A stretch of 64,000 nt of DNA. Source: Arthrobacter sp. CDRTa11 (GTDB lineage: Bacteria; Actinomycetota; Actinomycetes; Actinomycetales; Micrococcaceae). The stretch is taken from positions 310,001 to 374,000 of the forward strand of contig NZ_CP044532.1 of NCBI RefSeq assembly GCF_026427775.1, in the 5' to 3' direction. A program made the position numbers and the translations under genes. The notes beneath the pieces were generated by a model. It made no database searches. It was given only the letters and a program-made list of their open reading frames with translations, and was not told the origin of the DNA. How positions within the stretch are numbered: the stretch's first letter is position 1; every line of letters begins with the position of its first letter. Below are positions 27,770-37,137 of this stretch, one piece after another.

Positions 27770-28600
27770 GTGCTCTACGAGGAGTTTCCCGCCCCCGCCC
27801 GGCTGCAGCCCTACGTCAGTCACTTCTGGTTTGTGCGCGGCGCTCCGCCGGCTAGATACGAAAAGATCCTCCCGGGTCCGTTGGCCCACCTGATCCTGAA
27901 CCTGTCCTCGCCGTACCGCCTCCTCGATCCGTTCGCCGCGGCACCGGGCAGCGGGGCAATGGAAGTCGCCGTCGGCTTCTACTCAGGCGTCCAGCGCAGC
28001 TACCTCATCAGCGAGAATCCGCCGCAGCTTTTCAACATCGGCGCCGCACTGCGGCCCTACGGCATCGCGGCACTCACCGACGTGCCGCCGTCGGAACTGC
28101 AGGGAAAAGTCCAGGACACGGACGTTTTCCTGCCTGGCTTCGCCTCCCTGCGCACTGGCCTGATGGACTCCGGTCCGGCCCCTGCGTTCGCTGCCCTGGA
28201 AACTTTCCTGACGTCCCGGTTCGGGGGCGGAGCGGACCCCCGGACCCTGGAGGCTGTTGCACTGCTGGCTGAGGAGGACATCCCCGTGGCAGAGCTGGCC
28301 CGGCGCCTTGGCCTCAGCCCGTCCACCCTGCAGCGGATCATGCTCCGCGACTGCGGAATTACGCCCAAAAGCTACGCCGACGTGTGCCGGTTCTACCGCT
28401 TCGTCAATGCCGCGGCCCGGTTGCCCGAGGACGGCTCAAGCGGCCGGGAGCTGTTGGCACTGGCCGATTACTACGACCAGCCCCACCTGATCCGCGCCTT
28501 CCGGCGCTTCAGCGGCTTCACGCCGTCGGAATACCTCCGCCTTGTCCGGGAACACGGGCCCGAGTACGCCACGTTTATCCCGCTCCGGAGCGTGGGCTGA
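27770..28600 (+). CDS. AraC-family transcriptional regulator
   Basis: A 276-residue protein from GTG 27770. The N-terminus (YEEFPAPARLQPYVSHFWFVRG) resembles cupin-like sensor domains of AraC regulators of the DUF6597 type. The C-terminus has the double HTH: IPVAELARRLGLSPSTLQRIMLR (about residues 173-195) and LADYYDQPHLIRAFRRFSGFTPSEYLR (about residues 232-258). It is divergent from the GH30 gene with a 210-bp gap, so it could control GH30 expression, but the sensor type gives no clue to the ligand. Confidence 0.82.
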   Translation: MLYEEFPAPARLQPYVSHFWFVRGAPPARYEKILPGPLAHLILNLSSPYRLLDPFAAAPGSGAMEVAVGFYSGVQRSYLISENPPQLFNIGAALRPYGIAALTDVPPSELQGKVQDTDVFLPGFASLRTGLMDSGPAPAFAALETFLTSRFGGGADPRTLEAVALLAEEDIPVAELARRLGLSPSTLQRIMLRDCGITPKSYADVCRFYRFVNAAARLPEDGSSGRELLALADYYDQPHLIRAFRRFSGFTPSEYLRLVREHGPEYATFIPLRSVG

Positions 28601-28738
28601 AGCCCGACGGCGGCACACTGGGCAGGTGCCTGCCCGCGGTCCGCGCGGTGCGGCTTTTGTACAAGACCCTGGAGCGGCGCCGGCGTAGGCTCCAGCCACG
28701 GACGCCGCCCAAGTGCGTCTGCGGGAGGGGCGAACGCC

Positions 28739-29131
28739 ATGGAACTGCACATCAGCTGGTTGGGGGTACTGCTGGCTGCTTTGGCCACCTTTGTGGTGGG
28801 CGGGCTCTGGTACTCCGTGCTTTTTGCCAGGGTGTGGCAGCGCGAGTCCGGCGTGACGGACGGGCAGCTCAAGCAGGGGACCGTCCGGGTTTTTGTGGGG
28901 TCGTTCCTGCTCGCCCTGGTCATGGCGGTGGTGCTGGCTGCGTTCATAGGCGAGGGCGGGGCAGGTTTTGGAACCCTGGCGGGACTGGCGGCCGGCGTGG
29001 GCTGGGTGGCGGCCGCCCTGGGCATCAACTACCTGTTTGAACGCCGCAGCCTCACGCTGTTTGCCATTAACGCGAGCTACAACATCGTGGCGTTCACGGC
29101 GATGGGGGCGATTATCGGCGCTTTGCAGTAG
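28739..29131 (+). CDS. DUF1761 family four-helix membrane protein
   Basis: A 130-residue protein with four hydrophobic segments and a strong GGGAGGGG ribosome site before ATG 28739. The pattern HISWLGVLLAALATFVVGGLWYS at the start and FAINASYNIVAFTAMGAIIGAL at the end matches DUF1761. Function is unknown. It lies alone on the plus strand and converges with the SatD-like gene. Confidence 0.72.
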   Translation: MELHISWLGVLLAALATFVVGGLWYSVLFARVWQRESGVTDGQLKQGTVRVFVGSFLLALVMAVVLAAFIGEGGAGFGTLAGLAAGVGWVAAALGINYLFERRSLTLFAINASYNIVAFTAMGAIIGALQ

Positions 29132-29152
29132 GAATCTGGTTGCCTCCAGGAG

Positions 29153-29752
29153 TCAGCGAACCTCAAGGATCAGGGCGAGCAGCCTCGCAGCTGCCGGGCG
29201 GGCGGCATGTTCCTCGTTCCACTGCGACCTTGCCACAGCCTTGCTGACGGCCTGCGTGGTGATCCCCAATTCCTGGGCGACGGCCTTCTGCTGGCCCCGG
29301 ACCCCGGGGGTCATCAGGTCCAGGACGCGCCATTCAGCGCCGGACCTGCCGCGGACAATGTGGCCCAACAACCGGAGCACGGACTCGGCCTCGCGGGCCA
29401 GATCGGACAGCGGGCCTTCCACAGCCACCGGGATACGGTCCTTGCCGTTTCGGAGGCGGTCCACGGCACGGCGGGCGTAGACCAGGCTGTGCCCGGAGGC
29501 GTCCCTGATCAGGTTGGGCAGCGGCTCATTGACAGGTCCCACACCGATTCCCACGTACCAGGTGCCGCAGCGCAGGGCGATCAGTGCAGCCTCCACAGCC
29601 TGGTGCGGGCAGTCCACGATCCCCTGCACCTCGTCCTCCACGGACCGGTCAAAGTCGAGACGCGCCGGAATGTGCCGCAGGTCCTTGAGCAACTGCGGCA
29701 CCCGGTCACCATCGCGCCGGCTGTCCGTTTGATTGATGGTCAGCGTGAACAT
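29153..29752 (-). CDS. SatD-like transcriptional regulator
   Basis: A 199-residue protein. The start (LTINQTDSRRDGDRVPQLL) matches SatD-family proteins, with the central G-W-YVGIGVGPV and PRGASG-like segments, here DASGHSLVYARRAVDRL. A C-terminal helix-turn-helix reads AVAQELGITTQAVSKAVARSQW (about residues 157-178). It probably binds DNA; no target is evident. Confidence in the family name is moderate. Confidence 0.6.
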   Translation of the reverse strand: MFTLTINQTDSRRDGDRVPQLLKDLRHIPARLDFDRSVEDEVQGIVDCPHQAVEAALIALRCGTWYVGIGVGPVNEPLPNLIRDASGHSLVYARRAVDRLRNGKDRIPVAVEGPLSDLAREAESVLRLLGHIVRGRSGAEWRVLDLMTPGVRGQQKAVAQELGITTQAVSKAVARSQWNEEHAARPAAARLLALILEVR

Positions 29753-29799
29753 TCTGGGTACACCCTACCCGGTGATTCCCATCACGGAAGTGCCCGGAT

Positions 29800-30516
29800 T
29801 CAGGCCTGGTCGAGCCTGACGGCCGAGCTGATCTGAACGGGCGGCAACGCCTTGGGCACCGTCGATCCGGCCGGTTGCAGGCCCGATTCCACCATGGCCT
29901 GCTGGATCTCCGCCACCAGCCTGTCCGGAATCCGGGACATGCTGAACGTGAAGAATCCCGGCTGAGGTGCCCCGGCCGCCGGCCCCTGGCCGGTACTTCC
30001 TACTGCCCCAATTGCCGAGGGTTTGCCGCGGAACACCACGGCAAACCGTCCGCTGACGCCCAACGTGACCTTGCTTTTCTTATCCAGGGTTTTGAGCAGG
30101 CCATCCGCCTCAACGCCGGCCGGGGCCTGGACAGTCCGCAGCGAGGTTGCGTCGATGTCGTTCCAGAAGATGGCGCGCGCTGTTTGCTTCTGGGCGTACC
30201 CGTACACCAGGCCACGGTCGAAGACCAGCAGGCGTCGGAAGCTCCAGAACAGGGTCAGGGACCACAGGACCAGCCCGGTGAGGATGCTCGAAGTCACAAA
30301 AAGCGGGACATCGGAGAAGAGGCCAGGGGACCGTTGCGATGAGGGGTTACCGGTGAACTCGGCGATGATGCCGTAAATGAATCCGACCGCCACGAGGACA
30401 GGCAGCCACTTCCAGGCGATATGCCAGGAAAGTTCGCTGTGCCGCAACCGGCCCAGCCTGTCCCCGTAGAGCCGCTCGGCCCGGCGGACCAGCCAGGTTC
30501 TGCCGGTGTCAGCCAC
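29800..30516 (-). CDS. Hypothetical membrane protein paired with RDD protein
   Basis: A 238-residue protein from GTG 30516 behind AAGGAGG. Two hydrophobic segments at about residues 34-50 and 70-90 are followed by a soluble beta-rich domain (LLVFDRGLVYGYAQKQTARAIFWNDIDA), which resembles PH-like membrane-associated domains. It overlaps the end of the RDD gene by eight bases, so the two are co-expressed. No function can be assigned. Confidence 0.62.
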   Translation of the reverse strand: MADTGRTWLVRRAERLYGDRLGRLRHSELSWHIAWKWLPVLVAVGFIYGIIAEFTGNPSSQRSPGLFSDVPLFVTSSILTGLVLWSLTLFWSFRRLLVFDRGLVYGYAQKQTARAIFWNDIDATSLRTVQAPAGVEADGLLKTLDKKSKVTLGVSGRFAVVFRGKPSAIGAVGSTGQGPAAGAPQPGFFTFSMSRIPDRLVAEIQQAMVESGLQPAGSTVPKALPPVQISSAVRLDQA

Positions 30517-31171
30517 GCGGGCCTCCTTGTTGGTAGGGGCCGGGTTGGTTTAGGCCTTGTTCGTATGGGCCGGGTTCATAAAGGCCTGGAAGCTGGGAGT
30601 GCCTGGCCGCGGCTTCTGCGTTTGCTGCCCGGGCGACGTCGGGGTGGATGGGTGGCGGCGGTACGGGAAACCGCCGGTCAAGCGTCAGGTGGCGGGCTTT
30701 GGGACTGTCGCCCGAGGGGCCAGAGCCGCCGGCCGCCGCAAGGAGTATGACCAGGATGACAATGGGAAACAGCACCATCCTGGAAAACATGACCCATCCG
30801 GCCCGCCAGAACCCCGGGCGTTCACCGGCATTCACCCGGACCAGGACCGTAGTTGTCGCCAGCGACCCGAGGGAAAATCCGCGGGCGCAGCTGAACCCGT
30901 ACAGCCACGGCGCCGCCAGCCAGACGGCGATGGCTGCGGCCGCCGTCTTGCCAGCTGTTCCCGTCACGGACGTTGCGGCAGCCGCGGACGCCACCGCCGC
31001 GATGACGGCGATGAGGCTGAAATCCACGGCCCAGGCCCCGAACACCTGCCAGCCGGTCGCTTCCACCACCGGCCGGCCGTTCCTCAAGTATTTTGTTCGT
31101 TTGCGCGCACTGTGAACGAGTGCAGGATCCGCGTAGGCTGCCGGACCTGCCACCCCCTGGGCCTTCACCAC
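30509..31171 (-). CDS. RDD family membrane protein
   Basis: A 220-residue protein from GTG 31171 behind GAAAGGGG. Residues about 38-150 form an RDD-type domain with three hydrophobic stretches ([16 protein letters not shown], then [23 protein letters not shown], then [19 protein letters not shown]). The C-terminus is soluble and ends in a Gly-Pro-Tyr-Gln-rich repeat (GPYEQG, GPYQQGG). RDD proteins are of mixed or unknown role, some linked to ion or osmotic homeostasis. It is coupled to the membrane protein gene downstream. Confidence 0.7.
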   Translation of the reverse strand: MVKAQGVAGPAAYADPALVHSARKRTKYLRNGRPVVEATGWQVFGAWAVDFSLIAVIAAVASAAAATSVTGTAGKTAAAAIAVWLAAPWLYGFSCARGFSLGSLATTTVLVRVNAGERPGFWRAGWVMFSRMVLFPIVILVILLAAAGGSGPSGDSPKARHLTLDRRFPVPPPPIHPDVARAANAEAAARHSQLPGLYEPGPYEQGLNQPGPYQQGGPRG

Positions 31172-31380
31172 GGTGTCCCCTTTCCTGCTGTCGAATCAAC
31201 CCTAAGAACTTACCTGTTCGCGAACCATGTAGCGATGGGGAGTGCAGCCCACCGGAGGCCGCCGCTAAAACGGCCGGGGGTCCCGGCCGAAGGTTGCCAG
31301 CCCGGCCGTCATCTGTTGCGATGGAGGATCAGCTGCCTGGGCAATACATCCGGGGCAGCAGGCGCGACGTAAGGATGGTT

Positions 31381-33765
31381 ATGGCGGGCAGCCTGGGACA
31401 GGACGAACTGGAACATGTGGACCGGTGGTGGCGGGCGGCCAACTACCTCTCGGTGGGCCAGATCTACCTCCGCTCCAACCCCCTGCTGCGGAAACCGCTC
31501 ACGGCGGAGGACACCAAATCCCGGCTGCTGGGCCACTGGGGCACTACGCCGGGCCTGAACTTCGTGTACGCCCACCTGAACCGGGTGATACGCAGGGATT
31601 CCCAGGAGATGCTGTTTGTTGCCGGACCGGGCCATGGCGGCCCTGCGGTGGTCGCAAACGCGTGGCTGGAAGGCACCTATTCGGAGATCTATGGCCACGT
31701 GGGTAATGACGAGGCCGGCATGGCTGAACTCTTCCGCCAGTTCTCCTACCCCGGCGGCATCCCCAGCCACGCTGCGCCGGAAAGCCCGGGATCCATCAGC
31801 GAAGGCGGCGAGCTGGGTTATGCGCTGGCCCATGCGTACGGTTCGGTGTTCGACAACCCCCAGCTGATCACCGCCGTCGTGATTGGCGACGGCGAGGCTG
31901 AAACCGGTCCGCTGGCAGCGAGCTGGCATTCGCACAACTTTTTGGACCCGTCAGCGGATGGCGCGGTGCTGCCCATCCTGCACCTGAACGGGTACAAGAT
32001 CGCCAACCCCACCATCCTCGCCCGAATGCCCGAAGAACAGCTGGACCAGCTGCTGCGCGGCTACGGCCACGAGCCGTACTTCGTCACGGTGGACCACCCG
32101 GATGCCACCGAGAAGGCGCACCGGGACTTCGCCGCGGCGCTGGACCAGTGCCTGGCGGACATCCGCGCCATCCAGGACGCGCGCCGGGCCCCGTCGGACA
32201 ACCAGGATGCTGTGGAGGACGGCGCCCCGCGGTGGCCCATGATCGTCCTGCGCTCGCCGAAGGGCTGGACTGGGCCGCGCATCGTGGACGGGCTGCAGGT
32301 TGAGGGCACGTGGCGCAGCCACCAGGTTCCGCTGTCCGAGGTCCGCACCAATCCGGCCCACCTGGACCAGTTGGGGGAGTGGCTGCAGTCCTACCGCCCG
32401 GAAGAACTGTTCGACGGCGACGGCCGCCTCCGTCCCGACATCGCGGAAGGTGCGCCCACCGGAGATTTCCGGATGAGTGCCACGCCGCATGCCAACGGCG
32501 GCGTGCTGCGGCGCGCACTGAAGCTGCCCGCTTACCGGGATCACGCCGTCGAGGTTTCCCGGCCCGGGACCGAACGGGTCAGCCCCATGATCACGCTGGG
32601 CTCCTGGATGCGGGACGTCATCTCGCTGAATATGGAGAACTTCCGGCTCTTCGGCCCGGACGAGACGGCGTCCAACCGGCTCCAGAACGTCTACGAAGTG
32701 ACGGACAAGGTGTGGCAGTACCGGATTGACGACGTCGACGAGCACCTCGCCCGTTCCGGCCGGGTGATGGAGGTGCTGAGCGAGCACCTGTGCCAGGGCT
32801 GGCTGGAGGGCTACCTCCTGACCGGCCGGCACGGCGTCTTCAGCTGCTACGAGGCGTTCATCCATATCGTGGACTCCATGTTCAACCAGCACGCCAAGTG
32901 GCTCAAGGTGCACCGCAAGCTGCCGTGGCGCCAGCCGGTGGCATCGCTGAACTACCTGCTGTCCTCGCATGTCTGGCAGCAGGACCACAACGGGTTCTCG
33001 CACCAGGACCCGGGATTCATCGACCACGCGGTGAACAAAAAGGCCGAGGTCATCCGGGTGTACCTGCCGCCAGACGTGAACACCCTGCTGTCCGTTATGG
33101 AGCACTGCCTGGCGTCCACGGACTACGTGAACATTGTGGTCAGCGGCAAGCAGCCGTCTCCCACCTGGCTGGGGTCTGCCGATGCTGCCAACCACTGCCG
33201 CCGCGGGCTGGGGATCTGGACGTTCGCAGGGTCCGAGATCCCCGGCGAGGAGCCCGACGTCGTTCTCGCCTGCGCCGGCGACGTGCCCACCGTGGAGACG
33301 GTGGCCGCAGCAGAACTCCTCAAGGAAGGTGTGCCGGGGCTGAAAGTCCGGGTGGTCAACGTGGTGGACCTGATGCGGCTCCAGGACTCCAGTGAGCATC
33401 CGCACGGCCTCCCGGCACGCGACTTCGACGGAATTTTCACCGCTGACAAGCCGATCATCTTCGCCTACCACGGCTACCCGGCGCTGATCCACCGGCTGGC
33501 CTACCGCCGCACCAACCAGGAGGGCCTGCACGTTCGGGGTTACAAGGAAGAGGGAACCACCACCACGCCGTTCGACATGGCCATGCTGAACGGGATCGAC
33601 CGTTTCCAGCTGGCCATCGACGCGCTCGACCGTGTCCCGGGGCTGGCCGAGAAACACTCACTGCTGCGGCAGGACCTCCAGGACCGGCGTATGCGGGCCT
33701 TTGAACATACAAGGACCCACGGCGAGGACCCGGAGGAGATCCGCAACTGGTCGCCCGGCACCTGA
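31381..33765 (+). CDS. xfp: Xylulose-5-phosphate / fructose-6-phosphate phosphoketolase
   Basis: A 794-residue TPP enzyme when started at ATG 31381, which has AAGGA just upstream; ATG 31321 would add 20 residues. It cleaves xylulose 5-phosphate or fructose 6-phosphate with phosphate to acetyl phosphate plus a shorter sugar phosphate. Diagnostic motifs are [38 protein letters not shown] and the TPP loop [19 protein letters not shown] (about residues 170-188), with [17 protein letters not shown] near residue 695. No phosphotransacetylase or acetate kinase gene is adjacent. Length fits the family. Confidence 0.94.
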   Translation: MAGSLGQDELEHVDRWWRAANYLSVGQIYLRSNPLLRKPLTAEDTKSRLLGHWGTTPGLNFVYAHLNRVIRRDSQEMLFVAGPGHGGPAVVANAWLEGTYSEIYGHVGNDEAGMAELFRQFSYPGGIPSHAAPESPGSISEGGELGYALAHAYGSVFDNPQLITAVVIGDGEAETGPLAASWHSHNFLDPSADGAVLPILHLNGYKIANPTILARMPEEQLDQLLRGYGHEPYFVTVDHPDATEKAHRDFAAALDQCLADIRAIQDARRAPSDNQDAVEDGAPRWPMIVLRSPKGWTGPRIVDGLQVEGTWRSHQVPLSEVRTNPAHLDQLGEWLQSYRPEELFDGDGRLRPDIAEGAPTGDFRMSATPHANGGVLRRALKLPAYRDHAVEVSRPGTERVSPMITLGSWMRDVISLNMENFRLFGPDETASNRLQNVYEVTDKVWQYRIDDVDEHLARSGRVMEVLSEHLCQGWLEGYLLTGRHGVFSCYEAFIHIVDSMFNQHAKWLKVHRKLPWRQPVASLNYLLSSHVWQQDHNGFSHQDPGFIDHAVNKKAEVIRVYLPPDVNTLLSVMEHCLASTDYVNIVVSGKQPSPTWLGSADAANHCRRGLGIWTFAGSEIPGEEPDVVLACAGDVPTVETVAAAELLKEGVPGLKVRVVNVVDLMRLQDSSEHPHGLPARDFDGIFTADKPIIFAYHGYPALIHRLAYRRTNQEGLHVRGYKEEGTTTTPFDMAMLNGIDRFQLAIDALDRVPGLAEKHSLLRQDLQDRRMRAFEHTRTHGEDPEEIRNWSPGT

Positions 33766-33777
33766 CCCTCCCCGGAG

Positions 33778-33833
33778 TTATTGTCCATTTATGGCGACTT
33801 TGGACGCTCCAGGTCGCCGCAACTGGACAATAA
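33778..33833. terminator. Imperfect 21-bp inverted repeat between convergent genes
   Basis: Arms 33778-33798 and 33813-33833 pair at 18 of 21 positions around a 14-base loop, between the phosphoketolase stop and the convergent DUF429 stop. The three mismatches cluster in the middle of the stem. A bidirectional terminator is the simplest reading. Confidence 0.6.
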
Positions 33834-33837
33834 TTCG

Positions 33838-34590
33838 CTAGTCACACAGGTCGGCGGGCTGACCGGACGGCAAATGGATCCAGCCTTCTGACAGCGCTGC
33901 CGCGGCATGGGTCCCTGGCGGCCCGAGGGTCTGCTTCAGGACGACGGCGCGGGCGGTCAAAGAGGCGATCACTGCGTCAAAGAGGTCGTCGGACCCGGCC
34001 AGCCGCCCTTCGTGTCCGGCCAGGTCCAGCCAAGGCGCGGCAGCCTGCAGTTGGTCCAGGATCACGCCGAGCCGTTCTGCCTCGGGAGCGCCCCGGCCCT
34101 TGTAGCCGCGGGCCAAAAGGCCCCAAACCTTCAGGGACGCAGCAGGGTAGACCTCCGCCAGGCGGCCGGATCCGTCCCGCGCCTGCGGCCCGTACTCAGC
34201 GGCGATCCTGGCCTGGATCACGGCACACCTCATGGCCGGATGGGCGAGCCGGTCGGCCGAGACGCTGAGCGGGATCAGCCCGGTGTGTCCGGTGACAAAG
34301 CGGTCCGTGTCCCGGTATGCCAGCAGCCGGCGTCCCTCGATGCCGTCGTGGTCCAGGACCGGACCGGCGTCGAAATTCAGGTGTCCTGCGAGGAACGGCA
34401 GGAAAGCGTCCGGCCAGCCAACCGGGCAGTCGATGCCGGTCATGGCGTTGTTGCCGAAGAGGTCCACGATCTCCCGGTCATCCACACCCAGGGCCAGGTG
34501 CTCCAGACGGGCAGAGCCGGTGTTCCATTCCAGGACCGCCACCGCCGTCTTCCTGGTCGCCGCGGCAAGGTCGACGCCCAGCGTTCTCAT
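33838..34590 (-). CDS. DUF429 family protein (RNase H-like fold)
   Basis: A 250-residue protein. The N-terminus RTLGVDLAAATRKTAVAVLEW shows the first acidic residue and strand pattern of RNase H-like folds, and MTGIDCPVGWPDAF (about residues 50-63) is typical of DUF429. RRLLAYRDTDRFV and EVYPAASLKVWGLL also match the family. Function is unknown; some members are predicted nucleases. It converges with phosphoketolase. Confidence 0.75.
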   Translation of the reverse strand: MRTLGVDLAAATRKTAVAVLEWNTGSARLEHLALGVDDREIVDLFGNNAMTGIDCPVGWPDAFLPFLAGHLNFDAGPVLDHDGIEGRRLLAYRDTDRFVTGHTGLIPLSVSADRLAHPAMRCAVIQARIAAEYGPQARDGSGRLAEVYPAASLKVWGLLARGYKGRGAPEAERLGVILDQLQAAAPWLDLAGHEGRLAGSDDLFDAVIASLTARAVVLKQTLGPPGTHAAAALSEGWIHLPSGQPADLCD

Positions 34591-34819
34591 GCCGCCCGCA
34601 CTCCTGGGTGCGAAGGGCCGTTGCGCGGGCCACCGCTGCTGCAGGCTTCCAGAGGAGACATGTAGTTGACTCTACGCCCGGCCGATCCGGTGCCAGCTGG
34701 CGTGCGGGCCTGATTTCGGAGACGGGATGGTGGACGCTGAGTGACACGCGAATGGAGTTCTGAAACGCTGGTCGGCGGAGGGCCGATCGGCGGTCCGACG
34801 CCCGGAGGGAACCCTACGC

Positions 34820-35650
34820 ATGCCATGGCTTGATGTGCTCGGCAATGACATCCACTACACCGACACCGGCCACGGCCAGCCGGTGGTCCTGCTGCACGGC
34901 CACGCCTCCGCGGCGGCGTGCTGGGAACCGATCAGCGCGGAACTGGAGCGGGACTTCCGGGTACTGGCCTACGACACCTACGACCACGGCTGGTCTTCGA
35001 ACTCGCCGCCGCAGGGACCGCTGGTTGACCGGGAGGCAGAACTTGAGCATTTCATCAGTTCACTCGCCCTGGAGAACCCGATCATCGTGGGGCAGTCCAT
35101 GGGCGGCATGACCACCCTGCGCTGGGCGGTCCGGCATCCCGGGGAAGCGGCGGCCCTCGTCATCTGCGGGATGGGCTGGCCGCTGGTGGTGCCGCCGCCC
35201 GGGCAACCCGGCCAGCCGGAAAAGTTCGAGGTGTTCAGCTCACTCGACGCCGACGAGCGGATCTGGCTGGGGGTGGGGAACTCCTTCACGGAGGAGTGGA
35301 TCGCTGCCAACCCGCTCGACTACGCCCGCTACATCCGGGTCCGGTCCACAGCCGCCGCGATTGAAGCGGCACGCCACCCGCGCAGCCTGGAGGCAAGCCA
35401 GGGCGAGTTCCTCAGCGCGGCTTCCCAGGACGTTGACGCATTCCAGCGCGGACTGGAAGCGATCACCAGCCCGCTGCTGGTCTTCATTGGCGACGCCGAA
35501 AGGCCGCGTATCCGCCGCGGCGCGGAGCATGTGGCGGCCACGGTTCCCGGCAGCCGCCTGCTCGTTGTGGAGGACGCTGGCCACAACGCCTACTTCCAGC
35601 GGCAGGACCTTCTGGTGGAGGCGATCCGAAACGCGGCGGCCGGCACCTGA
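34820..35650 (+). CDS. Alpha/beta-fold hydrolase
   Basis: A 276-residue protein with GGAGGG before ATG 34820. The oxyanion strand is VVLLHGHASAAACW (about residues 22-35) and the nucleophile elbow is GQSMGGM (Ser at about residue 93). A late His is in EDAGHNAYFQR (about residue 254), and an Asp is in FIGDAERP (about residue 226), completing the triad. Substrate is open: ester, lactone or epoxide hydrolase and C-C hydrolase all share this fold. No partner gene suggests a pathway. Confidence 0.82.
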   Translation: MPWLDVLGNDIHYTDTGHGQPVVLLHGHASAAACWEPISAELERDFRVLAYDTYDHGWSSNSPPQGPLVDREAELEHFISSLALENPIIVGQSMGGMTTLRWAVRHPGEAAALVICGMGWPLVVPPPGQPGQPEKFEVFSSLDADERIWLGVGNSFTEEWIAANPLDYARYIRVRSTAAAIEAARHPRSLEASQGEFLSAASQDVDAFQRGLEAITSPLLVFIGDAERPRIRRGAEHVAATVPGSRLLVVEDAGHNAYFQRQDLLVEAIRNAAAGT

Positions 35651-35671
35651 CACCTGCCTAAAAAATTCGAT

Positions 35672-36997
35672 CTACACAGACCGGTAGTGGAGGGCGCCCG
35701 GGATGCCGCCTGATTCGCCGAGGTCTTCCCCACGGGCAAAAGTGGCCCAGAGACTCCGCATAGCGTGGCCGACGGCGTTGACCTCCTCCCAGGTGGCGCC
35801 GTCGAGGAGGCCGGCTGCAGCCCAGGTCCCCTGATTGCCGAACAGCAGCGGCAGGTCGACGGTGTGGGCGGCGCGGTAGTAATTCCCCTGGGCGCCCCAG
35901 GAGATCACATAACTGTGGGCCTTGCCCCCGGCGCGCACGTGGCGCCGGGCAAACTTCCGCGCTGCCCGGCCGTACACCGCTTCGGTCACGGCCCAATTAA
36001 TGGTTACGACGGCGGCGCCGCCGATGCCGGGGACGTTGCCGAGCCGGCGCACCAGGGGATTGCGGGGAAGGAAAAGCCGTGCTTCGTCGGCCGTATGCCC
36101 GATCAGCACCTCGATGTCCGGGGCTGTGGCATCCCACGCGGCCTCAATGTCGGCTTCCGGCGGCAGCGGGGGGTGCCCGTACTGGGTTCCGAACGGCATG
36201 GCCGCCATCAGGCCGAACTTCCGTGCCACCTGCGACACGCGGTCCTCAACGGCCACGACTTCCATGGCGGGGGTCTCCTCCGTGACGGCTTCGGCCGCGA
36301 TGCCCATCGCATGGTTCATCTTTTCCCGCCCGCGGGAGATGCCCAGGGGTGCACTTTGGATAATGGCGCGCTGGAAAAGGGAAGGCGCGTCCGGAGACGC
36401 CATCAGGTGGGCAATCGCGTCCCCGCCGGCAGACTGCCCGAACGCCGTCACCCTTCCAGGATCACCGCCGAACGCTGAGATATTGCGCTGTACCCAACGA
36501 AACGCCTCTAGCTGGTCGAGCAGTCCCAGGTTGGCGGGCCTGCCGGAATGCGTGGCCAGAAAGCCAAACAATCCCAGCCGGTAGCTCACGGCAACCACTA
36601 TGACGCGGTTCTCGGCCACCAGTACGGCCGGGTCGAAGATGGCAAGGTCCCCTGAACCGGTGGTGTAGGAACCTCCGTGGATCCAGACCATGACCGGCAG
36701 CCGTTCACCGGGAGCAATGTCGGACGGCATGGTGATGGAGAGGTTCTGGCAGTCTTCGCTGCCCGGAAGTTCGCCGTACCGCGTGCCCAGGATGTCATCG
36801 AGGAAGGGCACCGGGCCCTGCGGGCAGGCGGGTGCAAGGGAGGTGGCCACAAATGTCCCGGACCGGTCCGGCGCAGGCATCGGGGGCTCGAAGCGGCCCG
36901 CGGTGGCGTACGGGATTCCCGTTGCACGCACCACGTCGCCGTCCCGCCATCCGGTGACCGGACCGCAGGGAGGATCAAAAGAAGGCTCGGAATTCAC
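35672..36997 (-). CDS. Type-B carboxylesterase
   Basis: A 441-residue esterase when started at GTG 36997; the longer frame begins inside the intergenic inverted repeat and is unlikely. Landmarks are PVMVWIHGGSYTTGSG (oxyanion hole), FGQSAGGDAIAH with the nucleophile Ser, LIGHTADEARLF near the acid and AHTVDLPLLFGN with the catalytic His. ATGIPYATAGRFEPP is the usual G-x-PYA-pPxRF start region of the family. It cleaves carboxylic esters. No signal peptide is seen, so cytoplasmic. It starts close behind the response-regulator terminator. Confidence 0.86.
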   Translation of the reverse strand: MNSEPSFDPPCGPVTGWRDGDVVRATGIPYATAGRFEPPMPAPDRSGTFVATSLAPACPQGPVPFLDDILGTRYGELPGSEDCQNLSITMPSDIAPGERLPVMVWIHGGSYTTGSGDLAIFDPAVLVAENRVIVVAVSYRLGLFGFLATHSGRPANLGLLDQLEAFRWVQRNISAFGGDPGRVTAFGQSAGGDAIAHLMASPDAPSLFQRAIIQSAPLGISRGREKMNHAMGIAAEAVTEETPAMEVVAVEDRVSQVARKFGLMAAMPFGTQYGHPPLPPEADIEAAWDATAPDIEVLIGHTADEARLFLPRNPLVRRLGNVPGIGGAAVVTINWAVTEAVYGRAARKFARRHVRAGGKAHSYVISWGAQGNYYRAAHTVDLPLLFGNQGTWAAAGLLDGATWEEVNAVGHAMRSLWATFARGEDLGESGGIPGALHYRSV

Positions 36998-37039
36998 AGG
37001 GCAACGATTCCACAGTTTGCTGATGCGCCGCTGACAAAC

Positions 37040-37103
37040 GCGCGAACGTACAGTTGAGGCCCCCAAATCTCATGATTAAGGGGCCTCAACTGTACGTTCG
37101 CGC
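37040..37103. terminator. 24-bp perfect inverted repeat downstream of response regulator
   Basis: Arms 37040-37063 and 37080-37103 are perfectly complementary over 24 bp with a 16-base AT-rich loop. It lies 35 bases after the response-regulator stop (minus strand) and before the carboxylesterase start, so it probably ends the two-component transcript. No T tract follows. Confidence 0.6.
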
Positions 37104-37137
37104 CAGGGTAGGGCCGGATAAACGACGACGACGGCGG

